Assembly (NCBI GenBank): GCA_963920525.1
Contig: OY986435.1
Span: 180,023,766-180,087,765 of the forward strand
DNA from: Dichetophora obliterata
Lineage: Eukaryota; Arthropoda; Insecta; Diptera; Sciomyzidae
Length of the DNA stretch: 64,000 nt
Direction of reading: 5' to 3'
This document shows positions 21,220 through 33,188 of this stretch, piece by piece. The translations under genes were made by a program, and so were the position numbers. Below the pieces are notes generated by a model. It worked only from the letters and a program-made list of their open reading frames with translations, was not told where the DNA came from and made no database searches. The stretch's first letter is position 1; each line of letters opens with the position of its first letter.

Positions 21220-21439
21220 TGTAGTCTAACGTAAATTTGTTAAAATTTAGTATTTCCAAAATTGTGAAGATGAGTCATTTTGTATTCACAAACAGATAAG
21301 TCAAACATTTAAGGGGGAAAACTTTGCTATACTCTTTTTGTTGGTATTAAAATTAAACTCATAGGTGAATATAAGCTCTCGATATCTTTAAAAACTAATA
21401 TCAATTAAATATTTCGCTATGTTGTGTTTTTTTTTTTAA

Positions 21440-21811
21440 TGCATTCTTATCTTGTATACCTCACATGCGTTAAACCATGATATTGCAGAAAATTGTTCGG
21501 AGGCTTATCAATGTTTAGGTTCATTGCAGATAACAACAGATTTTTACCTTCAAGTTGGCCCTTATTTAAATACCGGTGTGAATTTTTTGATAGATAAATC
21601 TTCTATTCAGAATATGTTACCAGATAATATAATCTTTGAAAAGTTAAATATGGTTAAATGGATAACTTATATGAGATCTAAGATCTGTCCTAATAGCATT
21701 ATTGTTGTATTTAAGAAGTTCGGCCCAACATTTTCAGAACTCAAATATATATTTTTACATAATAATACAAACATTTTTTTGAACAAGAGTTATGTTATAA
21801 ATAAATATTAG
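21440..21811 (+). CDS. Unidentified ORF fragment, possibly a 3' exon
   Basis: An open frame of about 120 codons without an ATG at its 5' end (the first in-frame ATG falls within SIQNMLPDN). Its composition looks protein-like, with FEKLNMVKWITYMRSKICPN and VVFKKFGPTFSELKYIF. The final stop is formed at the border of the MITE that begins at 21811; before that insertion the frame would still have ended there (TAT TAA). Lack of a start suggests a 3' exon or a truncated transposon ORF. I do not recognise the family. Confidence 0.25.
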   Translation, partial: CILILYTSHALNHDIAENCSEAYQCLGSLQITTDFYLQVGPYLNTGVNFLIDKSSIQNMLPDNIIFEKLNMVKWITYMRSKICPNSIIVVFKKFGPTFSELKYIFLHNNTNIFLNKSYVINKY

Positions 21812-22091
21812 GCGTATTCACGATTCAGTGCACTTGCCTGTGCAGTTGAGGACTTGAGGACTTGTGCACTTTACAAAAAAAAATGTACGTACGTCAAAAA
21901 TCTGCACAAGTGCCTTTTCTACTATTGCCTTCAACTTGAGGACTTGAGGACTTGAGCAGTTGTGCACTTGTGTGCATTGAAAAATGTTGACAGCTTTGAA
22001 ATGGTGATGGTGGTGTGTTCACGAAAACCTAACTGCACAACTGCACAAGTCCTCAACTGATCAGGCAATTGCACTGAATCGTGAATACCCC
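21811..22091. mobile_element. 281-bp MITE with TATTA duplication
   Basis: Inverted ends begin GGCGTATTCACGATTCAGTG (left) and GGGGTATTCACGATTCAGTG (right, minus strand). TATTA flanks both sides (21806-21810 and 22092-22096). The inside carries repeated GAGGACTTGAGGACTTG and TGCACAAGTCCTCAAC motifs that pair with each other. No ORF. Confidence 0.9.
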
Positions 22092-22096
22092 TATTA

Positions 22097-22773
22097 AGAT
22101 GCTTGAAATAGAAAAATTTTCGGACAAAAGACTTTCCCTGTAATTTATAAAATGTATTTTTAGCGTTTATATAAAATAAAAAACAAAACTTCCAAATAAA
22201 TAATTGTTTTATTTCTTAAAAAAAATAAAAGGAGCATTTCAGAAATAAACATGGTAATATACTTGATTTATACTCTAAAATATAATTGATCTAATGAATC
22301 TCTTATTAATGTTTTATCAAAACAAAATTTTATGTTCAACAGAGTAAAAGCGACGACGGTAGGTTACTATTGTACACATTTGCGCAAACGGTAAAATTAG
22401 GTTTGAACACAGTAAAATTTAACATTTAATACACAAAAATGTCAACAGGAATGAATCAGAAAATGCTTTCATAAAAACAGTAAAATGTGGTACTTTTATT
22501 AGGAAAATGTTCAGTTTTGGCTCTCCTGTAACGCAATTATAGAAAAAAACAGTACATTTTGTATGAAATTTATATGAAACTTTACAGATATAGTTTTTTG
22601 CGTGTATTTGCTCCTCATAATTTTCTTTTAATTGACCTTTTTTGCACCTGAATTCTCGTTTTGTTACGTTAGTTTAATTTTTTGCATTATTTTGTGGAGT
22701 TTTCCCTAGTTTTGTAAATTTTATTTGTTTTTTTTCAGTAAATTTGTAATCGATAACATATTTTAAAATGAAT
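22097..22773. other. AT-rich stretch without recognised gene
   Basis: No ORF of note and no repeat that I can bound between the two MITEs. Confidence 0.45.
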
Positions 22774-22777
22774 TTAA

Positions 22778-23604
22778 TGCCCGGTTTCCATCTGATCTTC
22801 TAAGATCTCCCACAGTCACATTTTCTGTGGGAAAGAAATAGAATGCGAAAGCCTCTTTATAAGATTAATAAAAGAGCGTGTGAAACAGGCATATATTTTG
22901 CATTTTATATATATACATCTGCTATAGCATGTGATATCCTCTACGATCTCATGTGATGTTGGGAGATCGTAGAAGATCATGAAAGATCAACTTTTTTAAC
23001 CTTTGCTATAAAAGTCTATCACTTGCTATAGAAGCGGCAGCCATTTAAGTTTTTTGTTGTTGGACTATTGTCATCACTGACAACTATTTTTATAGGATTC
23101 CAAAGATGCGTTAACATGTCAAAATAGAAGTAAAATAAAATAGAAAAAATATCGAAGCAATTGCATTGTTGTCAATTGGTTATCAATAGGTTATTATTTA
23201 AGTTACAAAAAAAAATTTTTTAAATTAATTATTTTAAATTTTTATTAATTAATAAATTGACGATTTTATAGATTCCGTGTTGTTACAGTGCTATGCCGTG
23301 GTGTCCTCTAAAAGCTGGTTTTTTAGAGCCGGCACTGGTTGGTGTGCCTTTTAATCCTGACGCAGTGGACCCCCGCAGATACCGTCTTGACTGACCCCGT
23401 TGAAATTTCGCGACATTTTTAAATTTCAGAGTTTAAAACAAATGCAATCAAATAATTTGTTAAGTAAAACAATAAAAGCTGCTCAGCATAAAACAACAAA
23501 CCAAATTTAATTATTTTTTAGCGAGAATAACATATATCCATCTCGGTCATTTTGGTAGAAGATGTGATTGTCGGAGATCTTAGAAGATCACATGGAAACC
23601 GGGC
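22778..23604. mobile_element. TIR element with TTAA flanks (piggyBac-type MITE)
   Basis: TTAA occurs at 22774-22777 and 23605-23608. The ends are about 32-bp inverted repeats, GCCCGGTTTCCATCTGATCT on the left and GCCCGGTTTCCATGTGATCT on the right (minus strand), differing by one base in this stretch; the left end has one extra T. TTAA flanks are typical of piggyBac-mobilised elements. Further TCTAAGATC/GATCTT motifs lie inside. No transposase is present in the 827 bp. Confidence 0.86.
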
Positions 23605-23633
23605 TTAACCTGAATTCAATAAATGAAGCATAA

Positions 23634-23858
23634 TCGCGAATAACGTTGTAAACGACATTTTTTAGTGTTTTTTTTTTGCGAATACCTGTCAGAATCACTC
23701 TCTTATATTATATACAAACAGAACTGAGTAAGCAGTTAAGCAATTTTGGAGTATTTTTATCACATCACCAAAAAAAATTAATAAAAATTAATAAAAGTGC
23801 TTGTAAAATTAATAAAAGTAAACAATTACAATTTTGTCGTTTACAACGTTATTCGCGA
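23634..23858. mobile_element. MITE with perfect 24-bp inverted repeats
   Basis: A 24-base sequence starting TCGCGAATAACG at 23634 is repeated exactly in reverse complement at 23835-23858. The inverted similarity may extend outwards over a TGAAGC motif on both sides. The 69-codon ORF that covers its right half reads through the inverted repeat and is not a gene. Target-site duplication unclear. Confidence 0.78.
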
Positions 23859-23885
23859 GAACGCTTCAAATGTAATTTTATTTAA

Positions 23886-24689
23886 TCTCATGGCTTTTTT
23901 GATTCGCCCGGAGGTATGAAATCTTCCAAAGATACGTATACCCGTCCTATACGCATGCACGACTTACATTCTAGATCCTGCCCGAATCAGCCGGGACAGA
24001 CAGAATGTACCTACGTTCTAAAACATACCCCCTATTGACAATTAGGATTTTTCACTAAGCACATTAATTGGCTTTTCAGCGGAATTTAAAAATTTAATAT
24101 ATAACAAACGCGTATTTAAGTATATTTAATTCTATATAAATAAGCAACATCGAATTAAATTATAGTGATTATTAATTTAAGGTACCCGAAAAACAATCCT
24201 GATTTCAAAAACAATCCAAAACACTAAACTCATTTTAACTGGTTTGCGGCCATTGTCCAACCCAAGGACCTACGTGGAAATGAGATAAATCTCATACCCG
24301 CCAAATCAAAATCCCAATTAGTTGGATATGCATTTGGGCCAACGCAGGCATAAACTTGTGTGGAAAAGAGATATACTCTGGCACACCAATCCAGGTGATA
24401 GTGTGAGTTCAGTTTAATTTCAAATCAGGAAACCACGTGAGCAGGAAATCCCAATTCGATTTAAAATTAAAATATTGAAAAATTAAAAAGTAAGTTTTAA
24501 AAACGATTCATATTTGATGGTACTTACTTTATAAAACATAATATTGAGACAAAAAGGAGAAACAGAACAATCTCAATTACCAATATTACATTGTTATAAA
24601 ACTGCGTTAGGTATAATAGGATGAAGTTAAATTGATTTAATTATTTAAATGTAATATAATTTTCCGTTTTAAGACGTCTACCGAATCAG
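23886..24689. other. Stretch without recognised gene
   Basis: Includes a slightly GC-richer part at 23890-24010 and AT-rich sequence that leads into the 3' end of the LINE. I see no gene or bounded repeat. Confidence 0.4.
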
Positions 24690-25409
24690 AAAAATTAATC
24701 ATGTTGAAGTTATCATTGAAATCACTGCACATACATCGTAAAGGTTCATGAAGTAATTAGAACTGCACTGACTCAACTTGAAAAACAGAAAATGTCTAGT
24801 TCCTCTACTTGGGATGTTAAAATTTAGAGCTGAGATGAGATATTCCGAATTAATCTCGCCACGAAGTAATTTATACAGAAACATGACATTAAGCATCATT
24901 CTTCTGCTTCTTAGGGAAGGTAGTAAAATAATTTTAAGACGTATTTCATACGATAGAAGCATAATATTGGCGTTCCAACGACTATGACGTAAAGCAAAAA
25001 GTAAAAACTGTTTTTGAACGGATTCTAAGGCGTCGATGTAGACATTATATTGTAGGTTCCATACAACTGATGCATATTCAAGAATTGGCCTTACGAGAGA
25101 GGTATATAATAATTTAGTAGTAACTAAATTCTTTAGCCCATATTTATCACCATATTAACGTTGAAATTGAAGCGAAGTTATGAACCATAATAACACCAAG
25201 ATCGGGAAAACTGGAAACTATTTCTAAGTTAGTGTTATTTATAGTGTTATTAATAGTGTAATTTATGTTATTAGCAGATCTTCGCTAGAATGTCATTTGC
25301 TTACATTTTTTTAAGTTGAGATTTAATATTTTTCAGCTACACCAGTCCACAAGTCTATTTAGATCAGATTGTAAAAGATGTCGTTCTTCGGGTGATTTGT
25401 AACAAAGAA

Positions 25410-26425
25410 AAAGTTTCACGTCGTCATTAAGACGTTACAGTATTTTATTACCAAAGGAAGATCATTAATGAATAGTAAAAACAAAACCGGTCCAAGATGA
25501 CTGCCCTGAGGAACGCCAGAAGTGACCGAAATACTTTTTGAAAGAGGATTCTTATATAAAACCTTTTGAGTACGTCTAGATAAATACGAATTTATCCAAT
25601 TTAATAATGTGACAGGAAACCCAATAAGGTGGAGTTTTTTCAAAAGAAGATAATGATTAACACTGTCGAAAGCTTTGCTAAAGTCCGTATACATAACATC
25701 AGTCTGCAGTCTCAAAGTAAAACCATTTATAACACGCGTAGTAAACTCTAAGAGGTTTGTTGTAGAGGACTTACCCTTCAGAAAACCATGTTGAAAGACA
25801 GAAATGGTGGAAGACACGGAGTGGGTTAATTGATCAGTTATGATTTTCTCAAATAACTTTTGCAATTCCTCGATAGTTAGAAACATATATCTTAGAGCCA
25901 GATTTATGAAGGGGTATAATATAAGAATCCTACCATATAATAGGAAAATAACCACTATGCAAGGAAATATTAAAAATGTTTGCTAGAGGAGTACACAGGT
26001 TTGTAGCACATTGCTTTAAAATACAGCTTGGAATTTTATCAGGGCCGGTCGTAAAATAATATTTTACTTGTCGAAGATAACACATGACAATATTTGAGTG
26101 TATTACAGGAGTTTCAAAAGAGTTAACTGGCGGGAGAAAAGGATACACCGTGCTAGTATTAAAAGGTATATCGGAGTAAGTTGATTTAAAGAAGTTTGCA
26201 AACATGTTAGAAATCACATTGTCACAAGATGATTCTTCCTGATTGAATTTCATAAGGGGTGGAAGACTGGAAGCTTTACGTTTTGAGTTAACAAAACTAT
26301 ACAAAAGTTTTGGATTATCTTTAAATTGAGATTTTATGTTAATTACACTATGCGACAATTTAAGGGTCATGGAATCTAACGAAAAAGTGATCAACAAAGA
26401 TCGATGGTACTGATCTAGACCAACA
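25410..26425 (-). pseudogene. LINE ORF2 reverse transcriptase
   Basis: Two frames (26397-25930, then 25955-25416). The first has LYSFVNSKRKASSLPP, TGPDKIPSCILKQCATNLC and HSGYFPIIW; the second has FEKIITDQLTHSVSS, QHGFLKGKSSTTNLLEF, MYTDFSKAFDSVNH (first catalytic D), and SGVPQGSHLGPVLFLLFIND. The YADD box is damaged: at about 25420 the DD survives in a shifted frame as LNDDVKLF, without tyrosine. The frame shift at about 25940 loses the block joining the fingers (YRPIS). It is dead but closely follows the family over most of the domain. Confidence 0.88.
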
Positions 26426-27999
26426 AAACCCTTAAAGGGTTTTGCAAAGTTAGCTCGCTTTTAAAAGATAAAGACATTGAAAGTTTGCCTCTTGCAGAGT
26501 ATTTTTTAAAAATGAATTGCTCGTAAGGGCGTTAATTTTTTTTTTTAATTTCTCATCCTAAGAGGTCTCCAAAGTTCCATAGGGTGGTCAGGATCTCCCA
26601 CAAAAATTTTAAAAAAAAAAATGTCTCTCTCTTCCGCAAGGACAAAGTTGTGTTTTGAGAAAAACAGTAAAAATAACCGATCTATAAATGCTTTGATTTT
26701 TGAAATAATAACTTCATATGTCTTAAAGGAAAAGTAAATACAGACTTTAACTAACAATATCTTGCCAAACAAGATGCTACTCCTGATTTTTACCCACAGT
26801 GTCCTGTGTGAAGGATATTCGAATCTTAAGGTACACTCGAAATAGCACATAACTTTTGATTGTTATCTGGTTGTGTAAATTTTGGTGGTATTTAGTGAAG
26901 TGTTTAAGTTTTCCTTATATTTGGTGTATTAAAATTTTGCACATTTTTTGCCTATGCGTTTACTGTTTTTTAAGAAAAGCATATTTCAAAGCAATTTTTG
27001 AACTTTTTGAAAAAAATTAATATAAGGCTTTAGATATCAGGCCTCAGTAGTGGTACCGAAAATAATTTTGCTATTTGGATTCTTCAAATATCTCCTTTAA
27101 GGTTATTATTTTCTTAAAACACATCTTAAAAACAACTTTTTTTCAATCAATTGAGACTCATCGAATGGCAGGCTCAGAGACTCAAAAATGTAGTTTAACA
27201 TTTTGGTAAATGATGAGGTGAGGTTTTTTGACGAAATAATAAATTTCATGCTAGGAAGAAAAATTTTTATAAAAAGTCGAAATACGAAAAAGAATCGTGG
27301 TCTTAACCTGGTGTTTGAAAAAAATACTTTCAGATAGTGTTTTGTTCAGAAATATTTTAAGAGTCCAAATTCAAATGCCCATAATATATACAACCTTATA
27401 TAAATTTTTTTAAAAAGTTATAAAATTGCATTCAAAATACATTTTTCGAAAACAAGAAAATTTATTTGCGAAAAATATGCAAATTTTTAATTCGCCAAAT
27501 TTAAGGAAAACATAAACACTTCAATCAATAACACAAACATTTAGACAATCAGATAACAATCAAAAGTTCTGTGCTATTTCGAGTGTACCTTTGGATTCGA
27601 ATATCTCTCACACAGGACAATGAGGGTAGAAATCGAGAATTGCATCTTGATCGGCAAGATAATGTTAGTTAAAGTCTGTATTTACTTTTACTTTAAGACA
27701 TACATAGTTTTTCTTACAAAAATCAAAGCCTTTTTTGGTCGTTATTTTTTACTATTTTTCTCAAAAAACAACTTTATCCTTGAGGAAGAAGGATATTTTT
27801 GGATTTTTTTTTTTTCAGATCTTAACCACCATGCAACTTTTGAGACCTTAGAATGTAAAAATCGAAAAAATTGTAGTTCGATACGCCCTAATGAGCACTT
27901 TATTTTTAAAAATACTCTGCAAGAGGCAAATTTGCAATGGCTATATCTTTTTAAAGCGAGCTAACTTTGCAAATTACTTTTAGGGTTTTCTAACTATAC
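26425..27999. mobile_element. Foldback element with ~500 bp inverted arms inside the LINE
   Basis: The left arm (about 26425-26960) and right arm (about 27470-27999) are inverted copies: GCAAAGTTAGCTCGCTTTT near both ends, then CTTGCAGAGTATTTTTTAAA, AAAGTAAATACAGACTTTAA and TCGAAATAGCACA. The arms are so long that opposite-strand ORFs in them (26850-26545 and 27620-27964) encode similar peptides (both have LVKVCIYFSFKTY or LVKVCIYFYFKTY), which reflects the repeat and not two genes. About 0.5 kb of AT-rich sequence lies between. I found no clean target-site duplication. Confidence 0.85.
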
Positions 28000-28039
28000 A
28001 CTAGTATTATCATCCTGTGTTATCCGCTTTTCCGTTAGA

Positions 28040-29158
28040 AAAATGTGTTGCACAGTGTTATATAAGCAGAATAGCATTGTTTATTTAACAGTTGATATCT
28101 ATAACGACAAGAAGAATAGGAAGCAAAGTCTAAACTAGAACCAGATATTTTATATTTTATAAATAAACGATTTTTAAATTTTTAAGTGCCTTTAGATCAT
28201 TTGTTAGCCAGGGAGGATTTAAAGGATTTTAGAAACACCTTTTTTTGGGACGGACAATAAGAAACACTTTTGCAGGGTATCATTGAAAAACTCTACAGAA
28301 GATTCGACGTCATAATATGAATATGATGTTCCGCTAGTTAAAATTGGAGACCAATCAGTCTGCCAAAGTAAGGAATTAAGTTTTACATAGTCCGTTTTCT
28401 TAAAATTATAAACTTTTTTATTTCGCGCATCAGAAGTTACTTTATCTTCTTTTTCGTGGGGGAGTAAAACTGTTATTTCAAGAGTTGGATGATGTACATC
28501 TTCTAGAAGAGATACGGGATTCGAACAACGGAGATTAACAGTAGTGCATCTATCTACAAATACAAGATCTAGGGTTCTGTGGTTTATATTTAAAATATCA
28601 TTGACTTGTTGAAGACACAGATCAGACAGCTTATCTAAGAAGTCATTTATCCAATCACTATTGGAAACAGGAGTAAGAAATGAAGAATCGTCAGACGATC
28701 TCCAAGTCACAAAAGGTAGGTTAAAATCACACAGCACAATAAGAACGTCTTTATTTTTTAACAAATTATGAACTTTTTCGATGGCGTGTACGTGGTTTAA
28801 ATACATTGTTAAGTCACATTTAGGAGGAATGTAAGAGCAGGTAACCTAAACATGCAGTTAAATTAAATAAACCATTATTTAATTTAACTGCAACACAAAT
28901 GAACTCAATGTCACTGGTGTCAAGAATTGTCAATTCTTCAGATACAAGCGAGTTTAGAACAGCTATCAAAACACCACCACCGACCTTATCATGACGATCT
29001 TTACGAAAAATTTGATATTTATTGCACATTATTTCAGAATTTAAGATATTAGAGCGAAGCCAAGTCTCTGTAAAAATTATAATGTTATATTCAAAATCAA
29101 AACTGTTTATGAAAATATCGGAAAGTTTGGAATTAAGACCCCTGACATTTTGATACAC
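28040..29158 (-). pseudogene. LINE ORF2 endonuclease domain and linker
   Basis: MYQNVRGLNSKLSD (asparagine of the active site), IIIFTETWLRS (catalytic E), FRKDRHDKVGGGVLIAV, then after one frameshift near 28820-28860 VLCDFNLPFVTW (D and N), LDLVFVD and DVHHPTLEI (the usual SDH is VHH here). The linker continues with NPPWLTNDLKALKNLK in a shifted frame near 28210 and YQLLNKQCYSAYI near 28080, where the foldback element interrupts it. The domain would nick target DNA. Frameshifts near 28840 and 28215 disable it. Confidence 0.85.
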
Positions 29159-29184
29159 AAGCTCTTATTTAGACTTGCGGTTTA

Positions 29185-29571
29185 TTAATCGTTTTTTGGA
29201 TAAGATTCAGGGCTATTTCGGGGACGCGGCAAATGTCCTACATTTACCGGTCTTGGATTGCTTTTAAATTCAAATTCGCGTACAATTGTGTTACGCGGCC
29301 AAAAGTTTACATCAACTATAGAATTAAATAAATTTTCAGGAACTGTTAATCTAAAAGAAGTAATGGATCTTATATTTGAAAATTTGAATTTATGAACCGA
29401 AAGATGCAAGGAACAATTCAACTTTGATTTAATGAAAAAATCTATATCAACCTCTGTTGTATCCGCAGCTAAGCGGGAAACAAAGATTGATTTAGTTGGT
29501 GGAATTGCAATGATTGGCTTAGGTGGAACAGAAACCTGAGAAGTAAGAGGAATAACCTGGGAATCGACCAA
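29185..29571 (-). pseudogene. LINE ORF1 C-terminal part
   Basis: A 128-codon frame with KSIFVSRLAADTTEVDIDFF, LNCSLHLSVHKFKF, SFRLTVPENLFNSIVDVNFW and a basic end. This is the C-terminal nucleic-acid-chaperone-like part of ORF1 in Jockey/CR1-group LINEs. The frame is open at its 5' side only to about 29571, so the N-terminus is missing. It ends 27 bases before the endonuclease frame begins, the tight ORF1/ORF2 spacing of these elements. Confidence 0.72.
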
Positions 29572-29579
29572 AGTTTGTT

Positions 29580-31260
29580 TAATAATATAAGCTTAAAATC
29601 TTTTTCCCATTTAGCTCGATTATATATAAAAACATCAGGTCATAAGACACCAAACATTTTGAACTATTTTTATTGACTCGTATATTCATGAATAAAATGG
29701 TTTATTCCAGATCTAATCTTATTAGCACTATAAAAAAATTATAGTTGACTTTATGATAATTAATTTTTTGTTTTTGCATTTAAAATAAATATAGAAATAA
29801 TTTATTTTGATCTTGTAAATATGAAACAAGTGCGTTTTGCTTATTAAGATAACGGGAATATCAGGAATACTGTTAACACTTGCTGAGAACATTTTAGTGA
29901 AACAGTAGTGTACAAAATATTCAAACGCTTATTTTTAAAAATATTATGTGAGCTTATAAATATGAAACGGACCTTATGATATTAGAGAAATTTTATGTTT
30001 TGAGTGCTAATAAATGCAATACAAACGTTAAAGATTCGGAAAGAAAAAAATCAAGCACTCTTTACTTAAAATAAGCAAGAAGACTGTCGGTTTTCAATCA
30101 TGCTTGAAATGTTTACGTCTTATTTTTTGTCTTTTATGTCTTATTCAAAGAAAATATTGCTTAGGTCAAGCTACATTTTTTTAAAACTTCAGTAAGTTTT
30201 TTATTGATCTTACTCTATTATTTTTGATAATTGTTAATAATATGCTTATTCTAAGCATACCATTTTCTTAAAATAAAGTCATTTTGCTTAACACACGAAA
30301 ATAATTTACCAGACAAGAAGAGAACTACAGTAAGAATTTTATAAGTATAGAATTTTTGTAAGTATTTGATGCTGAAAATAAGTATGATACTTACAAAGTA
30401 AGTATAGTTGATAACAATAGTTATAAGTAAGATTGTATTTTTGATAAATAGTTTAGTGGGCCCATTTTTACAAGTTTGCTTACAGCAATGCAGCACATCA
30501 ACCAAAAGACAGAGTCTTTTAATTATGACGCAATGAAAGACTGCTTTCTAACCAACTGCGTAATTCACTAAGAAATTAGTACTCAATTTAGTTTGAAATC
30601 AAGCAGTTTTAAGCTTTCTTATCTCAAGCAATATATTTTCTATATACAAGAATTTTATTTCTTGATGTGTGTCAGTGTATGTTCGCATTAAGAATTAATT
30701 GCCTTAGTTCAAGTTTTGTTCCAGCATCTAAAATCAAGCAATTATTCTCTTTGCAGGAATTGATGATTTCTTACTAAACTGATAAACTGATTATAAGAAA
30801 TATCATTTATACTTATAACAAGAATAATTTTTTATAATTAATTATTACTGTTTGATTTAAATAAAATTTGAATTGATATGATATATTCTTGAATCAAGCC
30901 CAATGATTTCTCAATACAAGAAAATTATATCTCTCCGCATGGCACATCAAAATTTGTAAAAAATATATTTAAGTATGCAGGTTATATTTCATAGTAACAG
31001 ATGAAAGCCTCATCTATGTATTACATATAATTTAAACTGAGTTTGTTTAGCTTTTGTTAACGAGTTATATCGAGTTTGTTTCTTAAGTCTTTTGTTTATG
31101 AACTGCTCGTATTTAGCTTTACTAGCAAAATTGGAACAAATACATGTATGCAAACAAAAATTACAACAAAAAATGCCTACATAAAAAAGGCATAGTTATG
31201 CACTGAAAAGAAATCATACAACAAAATTGAAAACATTCGTTGAAAAGTTATATTAGCGTT
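29580..31260. other. AT-rich stretch without recognised gene
   Basis: About 1.7 kb of AT-rich sequence with recurring AAGCA and CAAGAAT-type motifs but no bounded element and no protein that I recognise. The minus-strand ORF at 30251-30505 is hydrophobic and low-complexity. Confidence 0.45.
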
Positions 31261-31280
31261 TTAACCCATTTCCAACCGGT

Positions 31281-31296
31281 GTTCGATTAATCGAAC
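31281..31296. other. Perfect 16-bp palindrome GTTCGATTAATCGAAC
   Basis: The palindrome lies 20 bases after a TTAACCC motif at 31261-31267, an arrangement seen at some piggyBac-type ends. No partner end was found, so no element is called. Confidence 0.3.
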
Positions 31297-31507
31297 GTAT
31301 AATTTGTCCATTTTCAATATTTTTTTTAACTATGAAGGTAAATAATATCAGGAAGATCGTTGATATCATATACTACTTTGTATCATTGGCTATGTGAAAA
31401 TAGTATTCACCATCACCACCCGCAATTTCAAGGCGGGGGGGAGTGTGGTTGAAAAATACCTTGCCGATAGACCTTTCTTGTAAATAATATTAAATATATA
31501 TGTGTTA

Positions 31508-32170
31508 GGGCGGGTCGATTTATTTTTCGAAAATTTCCCTATGATTTCCGTATTTTATGGGTTATTCCATGAAAATTTGCCAAAGGAACCATACCTCTAT
31601 CGTTAAAATCGAGTCCCCTACTTTTTGTTGGTAGATTTTTTCCCAAACTGACGTTCGTATGAAATATTACCTACACGTTCACATCCATAACTCAAAAACT
31701 ATCGATCGGGTTTAATCGCCAGTTTCCAGGCGCTTTGGAAAGGTGAGGTAATTTTGATCAATTTACAAAAAAAAATCTCCAACATTGGTCCAACGGTTCA
31801 AAATTTACGGGCATTTTTGTCCAAGTTTTGGATCATTTTTCCATTTTTTTCATGATTTTGTCCAAGAATATTACTTTCATGGCCATTTTTTGGCTCAATT
31901 TTTTTGACTTACGAAGCTGACGAACCTTACGTTACAACTGGACTGATTTTTGTAGAAAAAAAAATAAAAAGGGACAAAAAATCAAAAAGTTGGTTTTATG
32001 TGTTATTTTGTTTTAGCAATATCGCATGAATTAATCAACCGAATTCGATAAATTTGGGCTTAAACTCTTCGTTTTGAATTGTAAATTGAATTAAATAATG
32101 GATTGAGCCAAAAAAATGGCCATGAAAGTAATATTCTTGGACAAAATCAAGTCATAGATGTGGGTAATTC
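31508..32170 (+). repeat. Single end of the GGGCGGGTCGATTT family with internal foldback
   Basis: It begins, after TA at 31506-31507, with GGGCGGGTCGATTT, the family end seen at 13140-15351. Within it, about 31849-31906 (TTTTGTCCAAGAATATTACT, then TCATGGCCATTTTTTGGCTC) is repeated in inverted form at about 32095-32155. The matching outer end was not found nearby. No protein. Confidence 0.6.
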
Positions 32171-33188
32171 ATTAAATTATGTATTAAGCAAAAAAAATCG
32201 ATTTTGCGTATCATATGGAACCAATCAATTCTTCCTATCCCCATCTATCCCAGTCCTTTCAGGTCCAAGGTTTTTCGTATAAGGCGCATGCCTTGGTTAT
32301 GTGATCTTAAAAAAAATACATACAGTTGAGGTCAAAATAATAGCAGTGCTCTTATATTCAGACATGTTTGGATAAATAATACTAGTCTAAAAACTTTGGA
32401 TCTGGTAAGCCTATTATCATTCCTATATGCACTTTCAACACTGATTCCAAATCTGTACTCAGTTTTCTCCCATATTGTAAAATTTTCAAGATACAGGTTG
32501 TTTTACGTGTTTGGCACGTGTTTAGTATTATTGATCTAGAATCAACTACTCACCATAAAATAAAAAATAATATTTTGTGTTTTAGAAAAAATATCAGCTT
32601 TTCAATCAATATATCAACCACTATCGTGCCATGTGCGGTAGCGGAGCAAAAGTTTTGAGATTATTCAACGACATATCAACAAATTTTGTATCTTTTGTTT
32701 TAGCGGAGCTGTATATCAGAGAAAGAGTATCTAGACTTAAAAACGGGCAGAACAAATGATTTAAGAGGGTTAAGATTAAGCGTATTAGCTTTAGCCCAAT
32801 CTACTATTTTACTCATGTCTTCATTTACCTCAATACATAAATTATCAACAAGATCAATTGGTTTGGACAAGTACAGCTGAAGATCATCAGCATATGCATG
32901 CATGGTAACATGACGGCATTTGCTGAAAATATCATTAAGAAACATTGCAAATAAAAGCGGACCAAGTACCGAGCCTTGAGGAACTCAACAGGATAAATTG
33001 TTAAAAGCAGACAGACTATTTCCCACCCTTACTCTTTGAGACCTTCCAACTAAGTAATTATATAACAGACGGACCGCAGTGATAGAAAACCCAAAATTAA
33101 GCTCTAGTTTTTGACATAGTAATAAATGGTCAACAGAGTCAAATGCTTTTGAAGAGTCCAACAGACAAAGCAAGCTTTTATGCCCCAT

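Larger units (their letters stand above)
24690..29575 (-). mobile_element. Jockey/CR1-like LINE, split by a foldback element
   Basis: On the minus strand, from 29575 down, come the end of ORF1, an endonuclease domain, a reverse transcriptase and a C-terminal region, the order of a two-ORF non-LTR retrotransposon. About 1.6 kb of other DNA (26425-27999) separates the endonuclease-RT linker from the RT. The 5' end begins inside ORF1, so the copy is 5'-truncated. The C-terminal region survives in pieces (SRGTRHFLFFKLSQC at 24.7-24.8 kb). The exact 3' end is not clear. Confidence 0.85.

Noticed and set aside
26545..27964. Two similar ORFs on opposite strands
   Set aside because: They lie in the inverted arms of the foldback element; their likeness comes from the DNA repeat.
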